Shown here: piece after piece, positions 43,214 to 52,267 of the stretch
Layout of the letters: each line of letters begins with the position of its first letter
How positions within the stretch are numbered: position 1 is the stretch's first letter
NCBI GenBank assembly: GCA_002343445.1
Contig: DDSP01000065.1
Coordinates: 20,467-84,466 of the forward strand
Length of the DNA stretch: 64,000 nucleotides
DNA from: Chthonomonas sp. UBA2387
GTDB taxonomy: Bacteria; Armatimonadota; Fimbriimonadia; Fimbriimonadales; Fimbriimonadaceae
Direction of reading: 5' to 3'
Made by a program: the position numbers and the translations under genes
The notes under the pieces: generated by a model
What the model was told of the DNA's origin: nothing
The model's database searches: none
The model's input: only the letters and a program-made list of their open reading frames with translations

Positions 43214-45529
43214 CTACAGTGTCGCCCACCGAACCGGCAGTTCGGCGAACCACATGGCCGAGCCATCCTCCCACGTCGCTCCCGCCATCTCGACCGGCAG
43301 CCCGGCATACGAGGCGACTCGGGCCTCGATCGACCCGTAGCCGTCGCTGGTCGTGTTCGCCTTCAGCATCGCTTTCTTACCGTCGCCCTTGAGCGTCAGT
43401 TCCATCACGGTGCGCTTGCCTTTGCGGTAAGCCGTGGATTCGCCATCGTCGGCCACGTAGGTCAGGCGCGTCTCGCCCTTCCAGCCCTTGGGCGCGAAGA
43501 CGTGGAACTCGGCCTTCCGCAGGTCCTTGCGATTCGTCGTCGGCCAGCCAGCGCACGCGGGCAGAATCGCGCCCGCTCGAATGTACAGGGGCGTGCGGTC
43601 GCGCGTGACCGGGACCACGACCTCGCCCGGCTCGACCCACTCGCCAGCGGCGACGTCGAACCATGGCTGGTCGCCCGGCAACACGACCGTGCGCTCCTTT
43701 TGGCCGTCCGTGAGGAATGGCGCCTGCATGATGAAGGGGCCGATGAGGAACTGGTCGCACACGGTGTCCAAGTCCTTGCCTTCGAAATCGTACGAAAGCG
43801 GCCTCAGGATGGCCTCCCCCTTGGCTTCTTGCTCGGCGAAGAGCGTGTACAGGTAGGGCAACAGCCGGTAGCGAAGCTGGATCAGGTGCCGGAGCGTGCC
43901 CAGCGCACGGCGGGAGTACGCCCAGGGCTCCTGCCGCCGCGCCTCCTTCATCGTGTGGTTCCTGAGGAACGGGAAGAGGAACGTCGCCTTGGCCCAATCC
44001 ACCATCAGCCCTTCGGGCGTGTCGCCACCAAAGCCGCCCAGGTCGGGCCCGTTGAAGGGGATGCCGCTCAACGCCAAGTTCAACGACGTGGGGATGGCCA
44101 TGCGGAGGTAGTGGTGGTTGGCCACGTTGTCGCCCGTCCAAACGGCGCTGTATCGGCTGGTTCCGATGAACGCCGAGCGCGAGAGGACGAACGGCCGCGA
44201 ACGTGGCTTGGCCCGCCTCAGGCCGTCGAACGTGGCCATCTGCATGCCGAGGGCGTATTGGTTGCGGTGCAGAGCGTGGTCGTCCTTGCCGTTGCGGAAG
44301 CGCATCCCGGAGGGGTCCACGGGGCCGGTCGCTGGGTCGTTCATGTCCACCCAGTAGCCCGCGAATCCAAGCTCCGTCCAATCGCGAACATGGTTCGACC
44401 ACCACTTGCGGCCTTTGGGCTGCGTGAAGTCGGGAAACACCGTCTCGCCGGGCCAAACAAGGCCGACATACGGATGGCCCTCCGGCCCTTGGCAGAACAC
44501 GCCCTTGGCCAAGCCGTCGTCATAGGCGGCATAGCCGGGGTCTCGCTTGACCCCGGGGTCGAGGATCGGCACGACGCGTCGGCGAGAGCGCCACAGCTTC
44601 CACACCGTGTTCTGGACACCCTCGGGGAAGTTGGCGGGATCCAGGGTGAAGACGCGGTAGCCGTCCATGTACTCGATGTCCAGCCAAAGGGCGTCGCACG
44701 GGATCTTGGTCTTGCGGAACTTCTCGTCGAGTTCGAGGAGTTGCTCGCTGGTCGCGTAGCCCCATCGGGACTGGTGGTAGCCGAGCGACCAGAGCGGGGG
44801 GAGGGGCGTCTTGCCGACCAGCGCCTGCAATTTGCGGGTGAGGTCGGCGAGCGAATCGCCCACGAGGAACCACACGTCGGGTTGACCGCACTCGCTGCCC
44901 ACGATCAGGTGGTCGCCCGTCTTCTGCCAATCCACGAAGTACCTCTTCTCGCCTGTTCCGGGAGGGGTCTCCATGAACACGGGGCCGGGGTTGTGGACGA
45001 GAATGCCCACCCAAGCACCCTTGAGCCGCACGATGACGTAGGGGACCGAAGCGTACGAAGGGTCGGCGTAGTCCTCCATCCACTGGCCCGAATGGAAGTC
45101 GCTCCACACGTCAGTGTTCCAGAACTTCGTGCGGAGCCCGCTGAGTTCGAGGCGGCCCAGGTTCTTCTCGCCCATGCCGAAGTACTTGGCGTCGGCGGGC
45201 ACTTCGAACTGGAGCATCCACGATTCGCCCATCACGCCAAAGCCCTCGCCCTTACACGTCTTCAGCACGGTCTTACCGTTGAACTGGAGCGCAAGGGAGC
45301 CGTCCGACTCCACCTTGAGGCCACCTTTGGCGGGAGCAGGGGGCGTCAGCGGGTCGATGGAGACATTCTCTTGCCAACGGTTCTTCTTGCTCACTCGGAA
45401 CCGGTGGACGTCGCCTTCGAACGACTCGGCCCGAGCATCAAACGTCTCCTTGCCGATGTGGAGTCCGGCGGCGTCGGCTCGTTGGGCGAATGCGAAGTTG
45501 GCGCGATGCGGATACTTGGTGAAGAACAT
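43214..45529 (-). CDS. Glycoside hydrolase family 31 (alpha-glucosidase type)
   Basis: This 771-residue enzyme hydrolyses alpha-glucosides or alpha-xylosides with retention. The nucleophile aspartate is in GYWVDMNDPA (about residue 395). The acid/base aspartate is in SAVWTGDN (about 462). The approach motif LWLDIEYMDGY (about 287) is the N-terminal GH31 landmark. There is no signal peptide, so it probably acts in the cytoplasm on imported oligosaccharides. The length is typical. It follows the cyclic-nucleotide-binding gene on the same strand with 82 bp between; that gap includes a CACAAT box. Confidence 0.93.
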   Translation of the reverse strand: MFFTKYPHRANFAFAQRADAAGLHIGKETFDARAESFEGDVHRFRVSKKNRWQENVSIDPLTPPAPAKGGLKVESDGSLALQFNGKTVLKTCKGEGFGVMGESWMLQFEVPADAKYFGMGEKNLGRLELSGLRTKFWNTDVWSDFHSGQWMEDYADPSYASVPYVIVRLKGAWVGILVHNPGPVFMETPPGTGEKRYFVDWQKTGDHLIVGSECGQPDVWFLVGDSLADLTRKLQALVGKTPLPPLWSLGYHQSRWGYATSEQLLELDEKFRKTKIPCDALWLDIEYMDGYRVFTLDPANFPEGVQNTVWKLWRSRRRVVPILDPGVKRDPGYAAYDDGLAKGVFCQGPEGHPYVGLVWPGETVFPDFTQPKGRKWWSNHVRDWTELGFAGYWVDMNDPATGPVDPSGMRFRNGKDDHALHRNQYALGMQMATFDGLRRAKPRSRPFVLSRSAFIGTSRYSAVWTGDNVANHHYLRMAIPTSLNLALSGIPFNGPDLGGFGGDTPEGLMVDWAKATFLFPFLRNHTMKEARRQEPWAYSRRALGTLRHLIQLRYRLLPYLYTLFAEQEAKGEAILRPLSYDFEGKDLDTVCDQFLIGPFIMQAPFLTDGQKERTVVLPGDQPWFDVAAGEWVEPGEVVVPVTRDRTPLYIRAGAILPACAGWPTTNRKDLRKAEFHVFAPKGWKGETRLTYVADDGESTAYRKGKRTVMELTLKGDGKKAMLKANTTSDGYGSIEARVASYAGLPVEMAGATWEDGSAMWFAELPVRWATL

Positions 45530-45611
45530 GGCGGCAGTCGGAATTGTGACTCAGGCGGGTGGGTTCCGGGTGCGACCGGCCCATCCGATTCGTGCTCAAG
45601 CAAGCTGGACC

Positions 45612-46094
45612 TTAGTCCGGCCGCTTGGCCCAGGGGTCTTCGGCTTTGCTCGTCTGGTCGTCGAGCCGCAAGAGGGCGTCGGCCAAGCGGAGCCCCAGAT
45701 TGCGAGCCAGATTGGCGATCACGATGATGCCCAAATCCTTTTCGTCCCAAATCAGCCGACGCAGGGGCTTCACCGGAACACGGGCGACACGCGTAAACCC
45801 GTCGGAATAGGCCGCACGGCATCGGGGCTCGTTGTCCACTAGGGCGAGCTCGCCCAACACACCTGGAGGGCGGACGACTTCGCTGGGTTCGCCGTCGCTT
45901 CGGTACACCGTGATGTGCCCTTCGAGCACCACGAAGAGGTCGGCGTTCTTTTCGTTGAGCGTGAAAATGGGGTCACCGGACGCAAGGATTTCCTCCGTCG
46001 CGAGGTCGGCGACTTTGGCGACCTGGTGATCGTTCAGACCGAACACCAGATAGTTCCTTCGAAAAGGATCCAAGCTGGCGAGTTTGTGCTCCAC
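45612..46094 (-). CDS. Cyclic nucleotide-binding domain protein
   Basis: This 160-residue protein is almost all one cNMP-binding (Crp/CAP-like) beta-barrel. The stretch EILASGDPIFTLNEKNADLFVVLEGHITVY and the phosphate-binding cassette region GVLGELALVDNEPR are clear. There is no DNA-binding helix-turn-helix, so it may be a regulator acting on proteins, or not bind cAMP at all. The usual PBC Arg appears in ...NEPRCRA. I start at GTG 46094 and not 46118, because a TATCAT box stands 9 nt before it. Confidence 0.8.
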   Translation of the reverse strand: MEHKLASLDPFRRNYLVFGLNDHQVAKVADLATEEILASGDPIFTLNEKNADLFVVLEGHITVYRSDGEPSEVVRPPGVLGELALVDNEPRCRAAYSDGFTRVARVPVKPLRRLIWDEKDLGIIVIANLARNLGLRLADALLRLDDQTSKAEDPWAKRPD

Positions 46095-46103
46095 GATTTC
46101 TGA

Positions 46104-46109
46104 ATGATA
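46104..46109 (-). promoter_or_regulatory. TATCAT -10 box of a leaderless promoter
   Basis: On the minus strand TATCAT lies 9 nt before the GTG at 46094; there is no Shine-Dalgarno sequence. Confidence 0.45.
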
Positions 46110-46155
46110 TCTTAACACAAGGCCATGCGCGCGCGGCAGCCGAGTGTCCTACGGT

Positions 46156-46776
46156 CTATTCCAAGTTCAGGCCGGCTTCGCGCGTCGCGGCCAGGACGCG
46201 TTCCCGAAGGGTCTCCGAGAAGGCTTCGGCGTCCTGCTTCGCGTCGCCGCGTCCCGCGGTCTCGGCGAACGTGAACGGGTGCCCAAAACACACGACCGTG
46301 CGCCCGAACACGCGGTTCGTGCCGCACAATCCCACCGGCAGCACGTTCGCCCCGGTGCGCTTGGCCAGCATGGCGACGCCTCGGTTGATGGGCCGCATGG
46401 TCTTGCCGTCGTTGCGCGTCCCCTCAGGGAACACCAGCACGGCATGGCCTTGTTCGAGTTCGGCGATGGCCCTGCGGATGGCCTCGGTATCGCTGGAGCC
46501 GCGGCGCACGGGGAACGAGCCCAGACTGCGGATCAGGGCCGCGAACGGCTTGAACCGAAACAGTTCTTCCTTCGCCATGAACCGCAACCCCCGAGGCAAC
46601 GCGGTCCCCACCGAGGGCGGATCGAGGAGGCTGAGGTGCACGGGTGCGACGATCAGCGGGCCTTCGAGCGGCACCCGCTCCACCCCAAGAACCTTGAACC
46701 CGCCCAGCGGCGTGAAGAAGAACCACCGCAAGACAAAGCGGGCGATGCGGTACCAGAGGGACCAAGACTTGCCCAC
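46156..46776 (-). CDS. 1-acylglycerol-3-phosphate acyltransferase (PlsC)
   Basis: This 206-residue membrane enzyme adds the second acyl chain in phosphatidic acid synthesis. The catalytic HX4D is HLSLLD at about 47-52, and the glycerol-phosphate motif is FPEGTR near 115. A hydrophobic start of about 20 residues anchors it. The start is GTG, 6 bp after the stop of the preceding gene, so the pair forms a short operon with the anchored protein of 46783-47226. Confidence 0.92.
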   Translation of the reverse strand: MGKSWSLWYRIARFVLRWFFFTPLGGFKVLGVERVPLEGPLIVAPVHLSLLDPPSVGTALPRGLRFMAKEELFRFKPFAALIRSLGSFPVRRGSSDTEAIRRAIAELEQGHAVLVFPEGTRNDGKTMRPINRGVAMLAKRTGANVLPVGLCGTNRVFGRTVVCFGHPFTFAETAGRGDAKQDAEAFSETLRERVLAATREAGLNLE

Positions 46777-46782
46777 GGCCGT

Positions 46783-47226
46783 CTACCGGGGGAGTGCGGG
46801 GAACATCTCGCGGTTGATCCCGCGCACGTCCACCTTCCACTCGCCGTTCTGCTTCTGGAGGGGGATTTCGAACTTCTCCTCGAACGTTCCCGAACTCATC
46901 GCGTTGCGGAACACCATGACGACGACGCCGGTGTTTTCTTCGGTCGCGTCCTTTTCGGAGACCATCTTCCACGCGAAGCGGTAGTGTTTGGCGGCCTCCA
47001 TCGTCTTGTCCCACGAGGCGCGGATCTCCTCGCGCGACTTGTCCGGCCAGTAGGTCAGGTCGGTCAGTTTTTCGCGGTCGTCTTTGGCCAAGGCGACCAA
47101 GAAGTCGTTTGCGGTCTTGGCGGCGGATTTGTTGGGGATCAACAAGACAATGAATCCGCCCACTATCGCCAGAACGGCGAACACGATGATCCAGTGGGTC
47201 TTGCCTGCGCGCTTCGTCGAACTCAT
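46783..47226 (-). CDS. Membrane-anchored protein, NTF2-like part, unknown function
   Basis: This 147-residue protein has one N-terminal helix (about 10-32). The soluble domain of about 110 residues resembles small NTF2-like/lumazine-type folds (ANDFLVALAKDDREKLTDL then ...EWKVDVRGIN). I cannot name a family. I prefer the ATG at 47226 over the GTG at 47235 because AGGTG lies 7 nt before it. It precedes plsC by 6 bp and follows secDF by 43 bp. Confidence 0.65.
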   Translation of the reverse strand: MSSTKRAGKTHWIIVFAVLAIVGGFIVLLIPNKSAAKTANDFLVALAKDDREKLTDLTYWPDKSREEIRASWDKTMEAAKHYRFAWKMVSEKDATEENTGVVVMVFRNAMSSGTFEEKFEIPLQKQNGEWKVDVRGINREMFPALPR

Positions 47227-47269
47227 GCTTTTCACCTAAACTTTGGCTGCCATGGGTTGGGTTCCAGCG

Positions 47270-49855
47270 TCACTCGTCTTCGTCCACGGGGACGCTCGGC
47301 CGCTTGGACGCGGTCGAGTCGCGGCGCTTCACCTGACCGTACACGTTGCCTTGAGCGTCGCGGAACACGCGGTCTTGCGCGGGGGCCGTGTCGACGGCCG
47401 TCGCCACCTGCCGCTGTTGCACCAGCTCGGCTCTCGCGTGGCCCACCAGCGTGTCGGCCTCGCCCCTGCGCTTCAACGCCAACTTATCCCACAGATAGAG
47501 CACGGGCGACGCGTTGAAGATGGAGGAGTACGTTCCCACGAGGATGCCGATGAGCATCACCGCGTTGAAGAACGACAGGTCAATCGTCGTGGCGCCGACC
47601 GTCAACAGCAGCACGAGCGCGATGATGACCGTGAACGACGTGTTGATGGATCGTGCGACCGACTGCGTGATCGAGATGTTGATGATGGACTCAAGGTCGC
47701 GGTTGGCCTTGTTGCCGCGAAGGTTCTCGCGGATTCGGTCGAAAATGACGATCGTGTCGTGCGTGGAGAAGCCCGCCACCGTGAGCATCGACGTGATGAA
47801 CAAGGCGCTGATCTGCCAGTTGAACAGGTAGCCCATGATGCCGGCGAAGCCGACGACCACGACGACGTCGTGCACCAACGCGGCGACGGAAGACATGCCG
47901 AACCGGAAACCGACGCGGAAGCCGCCCATGCCCAAGCCGAACCGAACGGCCAGATAGATCACGATGAGCAAGGTGCTGAAGACGACGCCGTTGATCGCGT
48001 TGCGCACCGTCTCGTCGCGTACGGTGGGGCCGATCTTGCTCAGCCCGGCGCTGCCCAGCGACGTCACGCCGGAGGCTTGAAGGATCTTGGCATCGGCTTC
48101 GGCATCGTCGAGGCGCACGTTGTCGCTTTCGGGAAGCGTGATCGCGACGACCTTCTCGCCCGCCACGGGCGCACCGCTGATGGTGACCACGCCGCCCGGC
48201 ATCCCGGCCGCTTCGAGCTTGTCGCCGATCTCGTGCGCCGACACGGCGTCCGTGTCCTTGATGCGGTATTCGGCGCGGATGCCGCCCGTGAACTCGACGT
48301 TGGGCTTGATGCCGCCCATCGCCACAAAGATCAGGCCGATGGCCATCACCGCGCCCGAGACGATGAAGTACAGCTTGGACTTCTGGAGCACCTTGAGGGG
48401 CTTGTCCTCAGCGTGGGCTTCCAAGCTCTCGCCGAACCAGTTGCGGTTGAGTGCGTAGTACTTCGGATTGCGGCCGACCGGCGTTGCGCTGAACACGAAC
48501 AGCAGCGAACGCGTGACCGTCACGGCCGTGAACAGCGAGATGGCGACACCGATGATGAGCGTCGTGGCGAAGCCCTTGACGGGCCCATCGCCGAAGTTGT
48601 AGAGCACGAGCGACGTGAGAATCGTACAGGCGTTCGAGTCCACGATGGCCGAGAGCGCCCTCTTGAAGCCAAGGTCGATGCCCTTGTTCAACGCGCGCCC
48701 GCGCCGCATTTCTTCCTTGAGTCGCTCGAAGACCAAGACGTTGGCGTCCACGGCCATGCCGACCGACAGGATGAAGCCCGCGATCGAAGCCAGACTGAAC
48801 GTCGCGCCCAGCAGTTTGAGCGCCGTCAACGTGAACAGCCCGTAGAGGACCAGGGCGATCAAGGCGACAAAGCCGGGGAAGGCATAGTACAAGATCAAGA
48901 AGGCCGCGATGGCCGCGAACGCGATCTGACCCGCGAACAGGATCTTGTTGAGCGCGCCACGACCGATGGTGGGATCGACGGTGGAACTGCTCAGCTCTTC
49001 CAGACCGATCGGCAGCGCTCCCGCGTTGAGCAGTTCGACGAGGTTGCTGACGTAGGTGGCCTCGAATTGCCCGTCAATGAACGCTTGGTCGCTGAGGATC
49101 GCGCCTTCTTTGAGGGGAGCGATGCTGAGCACGATGCCGTCCAACACGAACGCGATGTGCTCGCCGTCGTTGCGGTAGCGCGTGGTCCACGTGCGCAGCT
49201 TTTCGGCACCGCTGGGCGCGAAGTACATCTCGGGCTGGTAGTTGTTGCCCTGCTGACGCGTGCTGGCCCGCTCCAGGTCGCCGCCCTGCAAGATGGGCTC
49301 GCCCCACCCTTCGATCATGCGCGCGTATTCCGTGCTGCCCGGCTCGACCGACGTGCCGTCGCGGCGGGTGAACTTGATCTCGGGTCGCCCGTCCACCATC
49401 CCCCGGTCGTCGCCGATCGAATACGGACGCGCCGTCTTCTTGGCCGTGACCACGTTCCGAGCGTGGTACATGCGGATGCTGGCCGTGGAGCTGAGGACCT
49501 CCTTCGCTTGGCCCGTGTCCTTGAAGCCGGGCAGTTCGACGATGAACTGATCGGGCATCTTGGCCACGACGTTGCCCTCGACGACGCCCAGATTCTTGGA
49601 GACGCGCGCCACGAGGATCTTCTGCAGGTTCGCTCGAACGACGTCGATGTTCTGGCGTTGCTCCGGCGTGAGTTCCTCGGTCTTCATGCGGTAGACGACG
49701 CGCACGCCGCCTTCGATATCCAAGCCCATCTGATACGGAAACTTGGTGTACAGCCATCCCGAGAGAGCCGTCAGGCCGATGACGATGAGGAGAAAGTGGA
49801 TGTTTTTCACTTGGATACGGCGCGTCGCAGCGGACGCATCACTCCGATAGTCCAC
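47270..49855 (-). CDS. secDF: SecDF fusion, protein export
   Basis: This 861-residue protein joins SecD and SecF, which use the proton gradient to pull secreted proteins through SecYEG. The SecD half has the helix at about 18-38 and GLDIEGGVRVVYR at about 44-56. The periplasmic P1 region and the conserved VDANVLVFERLKEE follow. The SecF half starts near residue 520 with helices and has GFSTHDTIVIFDRIREN. The longest frame starts at GTG 49855. A TATACT box at 49863-49858 makes a GTG at 49810 (MKNIHFLL) an attractive alternative, because a transcript from that box would begin after 49855. Confidence 0.93.
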   Translation of the reverse strand: MDYRSDASAATRRIQVKNIHFLLIVIGLTALSGWLYTKFPYQMGLDIEGGVRVVYRMKTEELTPEQRQNIDVVRANLQKILVARVSKNLGVVEGNVVAKMPDQFIVELPGFKDTGQAKEVLSSTASIRMYHARNVVTAKKTARPYSIGDDRGMVDGRPEIKFTRRDGTSVEPGSTEYARMIEGWGEPILQGGDLERASTRQQGNNYQPEMYFAPSGAEKLRTWTTRYRNDGEHIAFVLDGIVLSIAPLKEGAILSDQAFIDGQFEATYVSNLVELLNAGALPIGLEELSSSTVDPTIGRGALNKILFAGQIAFAAIAAFLILYYAFPGFVALIALVLYGLFTLTALKLLGATFSLASIAGFILSVGMAVDANVLVFERLKEEMRRGRALNKGIDLGFKRALSAIVDSNACTILTSLVLYNFGDGPVKGFATTLIIGVAISLFTAVTVTRSLLFVFSATPVGRNPKYYALNRNWFGESLEAHAEDKPLKVLQKSKLYFIVSGAVMAIGLIFVAMGGIKPNVEFTGGIRAEYRIKDTDAVSAHEIGDKLEAAGMPGGVVTISGAPVAGEKVVAITLPESDNVRLDDAEADAKILQASGVTSLGSAGLSKIGPTVRDETVRNAINGVVFSTLLIVIYLAVRFGLGMGGFRVGFRFGMSSVAALVHDVVVVVGFAGIMGYLFNWQISALFITSMLTVAGFSTHDTIVIFDRIRENLRGNKANRDLESIINISITQSVARSINTSFTVIIALVLLLTVGATTIDLSFFNAVMLIGILVGTYSSIFNASPVLYLWDKLALKRRGEADTLVGHARAELVQQRQVATAVDTAPAQDRVFRDAQGNVYGQVKRRDSTASKRPSVPVDEDE

Positions 49856-49857
49856 GC

Positions 49858-49863
49858 AGTATA
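49858..49863 (-). promoter_or_regulatory. TATACT -10 box near secDF
   Basis: TATACT ends 2 nt before the longest-frame GTG and about 47 nt before the inner GTG at 49810. It would give a leader of about 40 nt for the latter. Confidence 0.4.
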
Positions 49864-49963
49864 CCGACCACGGCTTTTCGGCTTGGCCCGATCCTTGACG
49901 GGCGACATCGAAGGCAGGCTGGCCTTTCGGGTCGGACGGGCCGATTCAGGATGCGAAATCGAG

Positions 49964-49969
49964 TACGAT
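49964..49969 (+). promoter_or_regulatory. TACGAT -10 box of a leaderless promoter
   Basis: TACGAT lies 7 nt before the ATG at 49977 and no Shine-Dalgarno sequence is present. Confidence 0.45.
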
Positions 49970-49976
49970 AGTAACT

Positions 49977-50888
49977 ATGTCGTTGAGTCTGTGCCAAGGG
50001 ACGTGGGCGGAGGCGTTGGCCTGCCTGTATCTGCCGGGTGCGCCGCGGGTGTGGGATCCCAAGCCCAGCCGCTGGCCCATGATCGTCGGTGCCCTGCGTC
50101 AGGCTGCGGTGTGCGATCCGGCTGCGTGCGTTGCAGCGCTCAAGCGCGCAGGCATGCCCTCCGAGGCGTGCGAACTCGATCGCCCCGAACTGTGGAGGTG
50201 GGCCAAGACGCGCATCGCCTACGGGAGGGTTCTCACGGCAGTTTGTCCCGCCTATCCCGTCCGATGGATCGAATCCTTGGGCTCTGCGGCCCCGCCCGTC
50301 GTCTCGGTCGAGGGCGATGTTGGGCCCTTGGCGGCCCCGGCGGTGTCGGTGGTCGGCGTTCGCGATGCCGATCGCGAAGTGCTGGAGCGGGCCGAGCGGT
50401 TGGGCGAGATGGTGGCGTCTTCCGGCAGGGCCCTGTGTTCGGGCGGTGCGCCGGGGGTGGATCTGGCCGCCGAGCGTGCCGCCTTGCGATTTGGTGGCAC
50501 GGTCGTCGAGGTCCTGCCTTGCGGCTTGGAGTGGTCGGAGGGTCGCTTCGGCATGGGCGCTTGGCCGTCCGGAAGGTTGCTTCGCGTCTCGCCTTGGCAT
50601 CCCCATCAGCCCTTCGGCGGCGATCTCGCCATGCGGCGCAACGCATTGATCTATGCCTTGGGGGATCGTGCCGTGGTCGTCCGCGCGCGGTTCCGCGAGG
50701 GCGGCACGTGGAACGGCGCCGTGGCCGCCTTGCGCCGCAAGTCCAACCGCATCCTCGTGTTCGATGAGGGCGATCCCGCGTCGCGCGCTTTGATCGCCTT
50801 GGGTGCCTTGGGTTGCCGATCCGAAGAAGAAGCCCTCGGCCCGTTGCCCGAGCCATTCGGGCTGCGGCTGTTCAGCGCCATCGGGTGA
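49977..50888 (+). CDS. dprA: DNA-processing protein DprA
   Basis: This 303-residue protein has a DprA/Smf Rossmann core. SVVGVRDAD is at about residue 123, ALCSGGAPGVDLAAERAA at about 152-169, and RRNALIYALGD at about 220. DprA loads RecA on single-stranded DNA taken up during transformation. The N-terminal SAM-like part is divergent, and the C-terminal winged helix is reduced to a short tail (GALGCRSEEEALG). The gene is divergent from secDF across 121 bp. Confidence 0.85.
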   Translation: MSLSLCQGTWAEALACLYLPGAPRVWDPKPSRWPMIVGALRQAAVCDPAACVAALKRAGMPSEACELDRPELWRWAKTRIAYGRVLTAVCPAYPVRWIESLGSAAPPVVSVEGDVGPLAAPAVSVVGVRDADREVLERAERLGEMVASSGRALCSGGAPGVDLAAERAALRFGGTVVEVLPCGLEWSEGRFGMGAWPSGRLLRVSPWHPHQPFGGDLAMRRNALIYALGDRAVVVRARFREGGTWNGAVAALRRKSNRILVFDEGDPASRALIALGALGCRSEEEALGPLPEPFGLRLFSAIG

Positions 50889-50904
50889 GCCTAGCCAGAG
50901 AACC

Positions 50905-50990
50905 TGGTGCCGGGAGCGGGACTCGAACCCGCACGGAGTCGCCTCCAACGGTTTTTGAGACCGCCGCGTCTACCATTCCGCCACCCCGGC
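50905..50990 (-). tRNA. tRNA-Leu (anticodon CAA)
   Basis: The minus strand folds as a class II tRNA. The acceptor GCCGGGG pairs with TCCCGGC. The D arm contains GGAATGGTAGACGC. The anticodon loop CTCAAAA within GCGGT/ACCGT gives anticodon CAA. A long variable arm (TTGGAGGCGACTCC) and the T arm with GGTTCGAGTCC complete it. The CCA end is encoded. It reads UUG leucine codons. Confidence 0.97.
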
Positions 50991-51014
50991 GCGAGCCGCC
51001 AGCATACCCGCTGG

Positions 51015-51020
51015 TACCCT
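51015..51020 (+). promoter_or_regulatory. TACCCT -10 box of a leaderless promoter
   Basis: GGTACCCT lies 6 nt before the GTG start at 51027; there is no Shine-Dalgarno. Confidence 0.4.
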
Positions 51021-51026
51021 TGAGCC

Positions 51027-52262
51027 GTGGTCACCGAACGGCTCTCGCTCGAAGGGCACCTGCTCGACGAGCATACGCTTGTGCAGGCCCTTACCCTGTT
51101 GGAGCGCATGGGAGTCCAGTACGACGTCCGGCGCTTCCGCGTGGGTGGCGGTTCGCACGAGCCGTCGCTCATCGAACTGCAGTTGCGGACGGAAGACCCG
51201 CCCGCCATGGACCGCGCCTTGGAAGCCTTGCGTCCCTATGGCGCGATCTATCTGGAAGAAGACGCCCGCTTGGCCGAAGCCGACATGGACGGTGTGCTGC
51301 CCGAGGACTTTTACTCGACGACCAATTTCTCCACCTTGGTGCGACTGGATGGCCAGTGGATTCCCGTCGAGGGTCCCGAGATGGACGTCGGCATCCGCTG
51401 CTGGCAGGAAGACGGACGCTGGCGAGCGGCGGGGGCGCCGATGCACTGGGTGCGTCGCGGCGACCGGTTCGTCGTGGGCTTTGCTGGGGTCAAGGTGCTG
51501 CCGATGGACACCGAGCGGCAGGACGAAGAGGAGTTTCGCTTCATGTCCAACGAAGTGAGCAGCGAGCGCCCCAAGTCGCGGATGATCGCCCACTGCGCCG
51601 ATGCGATCCGGCACACCAAGCAGGAGGGCAAGAAGGTGCTGCTGGTGGGAGGCCCGGCCATCGTTCACAGCGGCAGCGCGCCGGTGCTGGCTCAGTTGAT
51701 TCGCGACGGGTGGATCGACGTGCTGTTCGCCGGCAATGCGCTCGCCGCCCACGACATCGAGGCCGCGATGATGGGCACTTCGTTGGGCGTGGACCTCGCG
51801 GGCGGACGATCGGTGCCCCACGGCCACACGCACCACCTGCGCGCCATCAACCGCGTGCGCCGGCTGGGCGGGATCGCCGAAGCCGTTCGGATCGGGTTGA
51901 TCGGAACAGGGGTGATGCACGCGTGCGTCACCAAGCCGATCCCGTTCGTTCTGGCCGGTTCGATCCGCGACGACGGCCCGTTGCCCGAGGTGATCACCGA
52001 CAACGTGCAGGCCCAAGATGCCATGCGGCGGCTCGTCCCCGGCGTCGGAGTGGCCCTGATGGTCGCGACGACCCTTCACAGCGTCGCCACCGGCAACTGT
52101 CTGCCTGCTTCGGTCAAGACCTATTGCGTGGATTCGGACGCCGACACCGTGATCAAACTCACCGATCGCGGCACCCATCAAGCCGTCGGCCTGGTCACCG
52201 ACTGCGAGTTCTTCCTGAAGGAACTCGCGGCCCAGTTGGCGGGCCCTCCGCAGGTACTCTAG
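51027..52262 (+). CDS. Archaeal-type ornithine cyclodeaminase (TIGR00300, LOR/SDH family)
   Basis: This 411-residue protein matches the TIGR00300 'LOR/SDH' family. The archaeal members convert ornithine to proline and ammonia with NAD, and the cyanobacterial ArgZ/AgrE C-terminus is related. The N-terminal domain (about 1-110) starts HLLDEHTLVQALTLLERMG. The nucleotide-binding half has VLLVGGPAIVHSG at about 205 and NALAAHDIEAAMMGTSLG. The GIMH-like HACVTKPIPFVLAGSIRDDG follows. The start is GTG, preceded by a TACCCT box. It implies an arginine/ornithine-to-proline shortcut. Confidence 0.88.
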   Translation: MVTERLSLEGHLLDEHTLVQALTLLERMGVQYDVRRFRVGGGSHEPSLIELQLRTEDPPAMDRALEALRPYGAIYLEEDARLAEADMDGVLPEDFYSTTNFSTLVRLDGQWIPVEGPEMDVGIRCWQEDGRWRAAGAPMHWVRRGDRFVVGFAGVKVLPMDTERQDEEEFRFMSNEVSSERPKSRMIAHCADAIRHTKQEGKKVLLVGGPAIVHSGSAPVLAQLIRDGWIDVLFAGNALAAHDIEAAMMGTSLGVDLAGGRSVPHGHTHHLRAINRVRRLGGIAEAVRIGLIGTGVMHACVTKPIPFVLAGSIRDDGPLPEVITDNVQAQDAMRRLVPGVGVALMVATTLHSVATGNCLPASVKTYCVDSDADTVIKLTDRGTHQAVGLVTDCEFFLKELAAQLAGPPQVL

Positions 52263-52267
52263 CGCCC

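Noticed and set aside
47243..50767. Very long open frame (1174 codons) on the plus strand opposite secDF
   Set aside because: It is the shadow of secDF and continues across dprA; low-complexity Arg/Asp/Gly product without domains.
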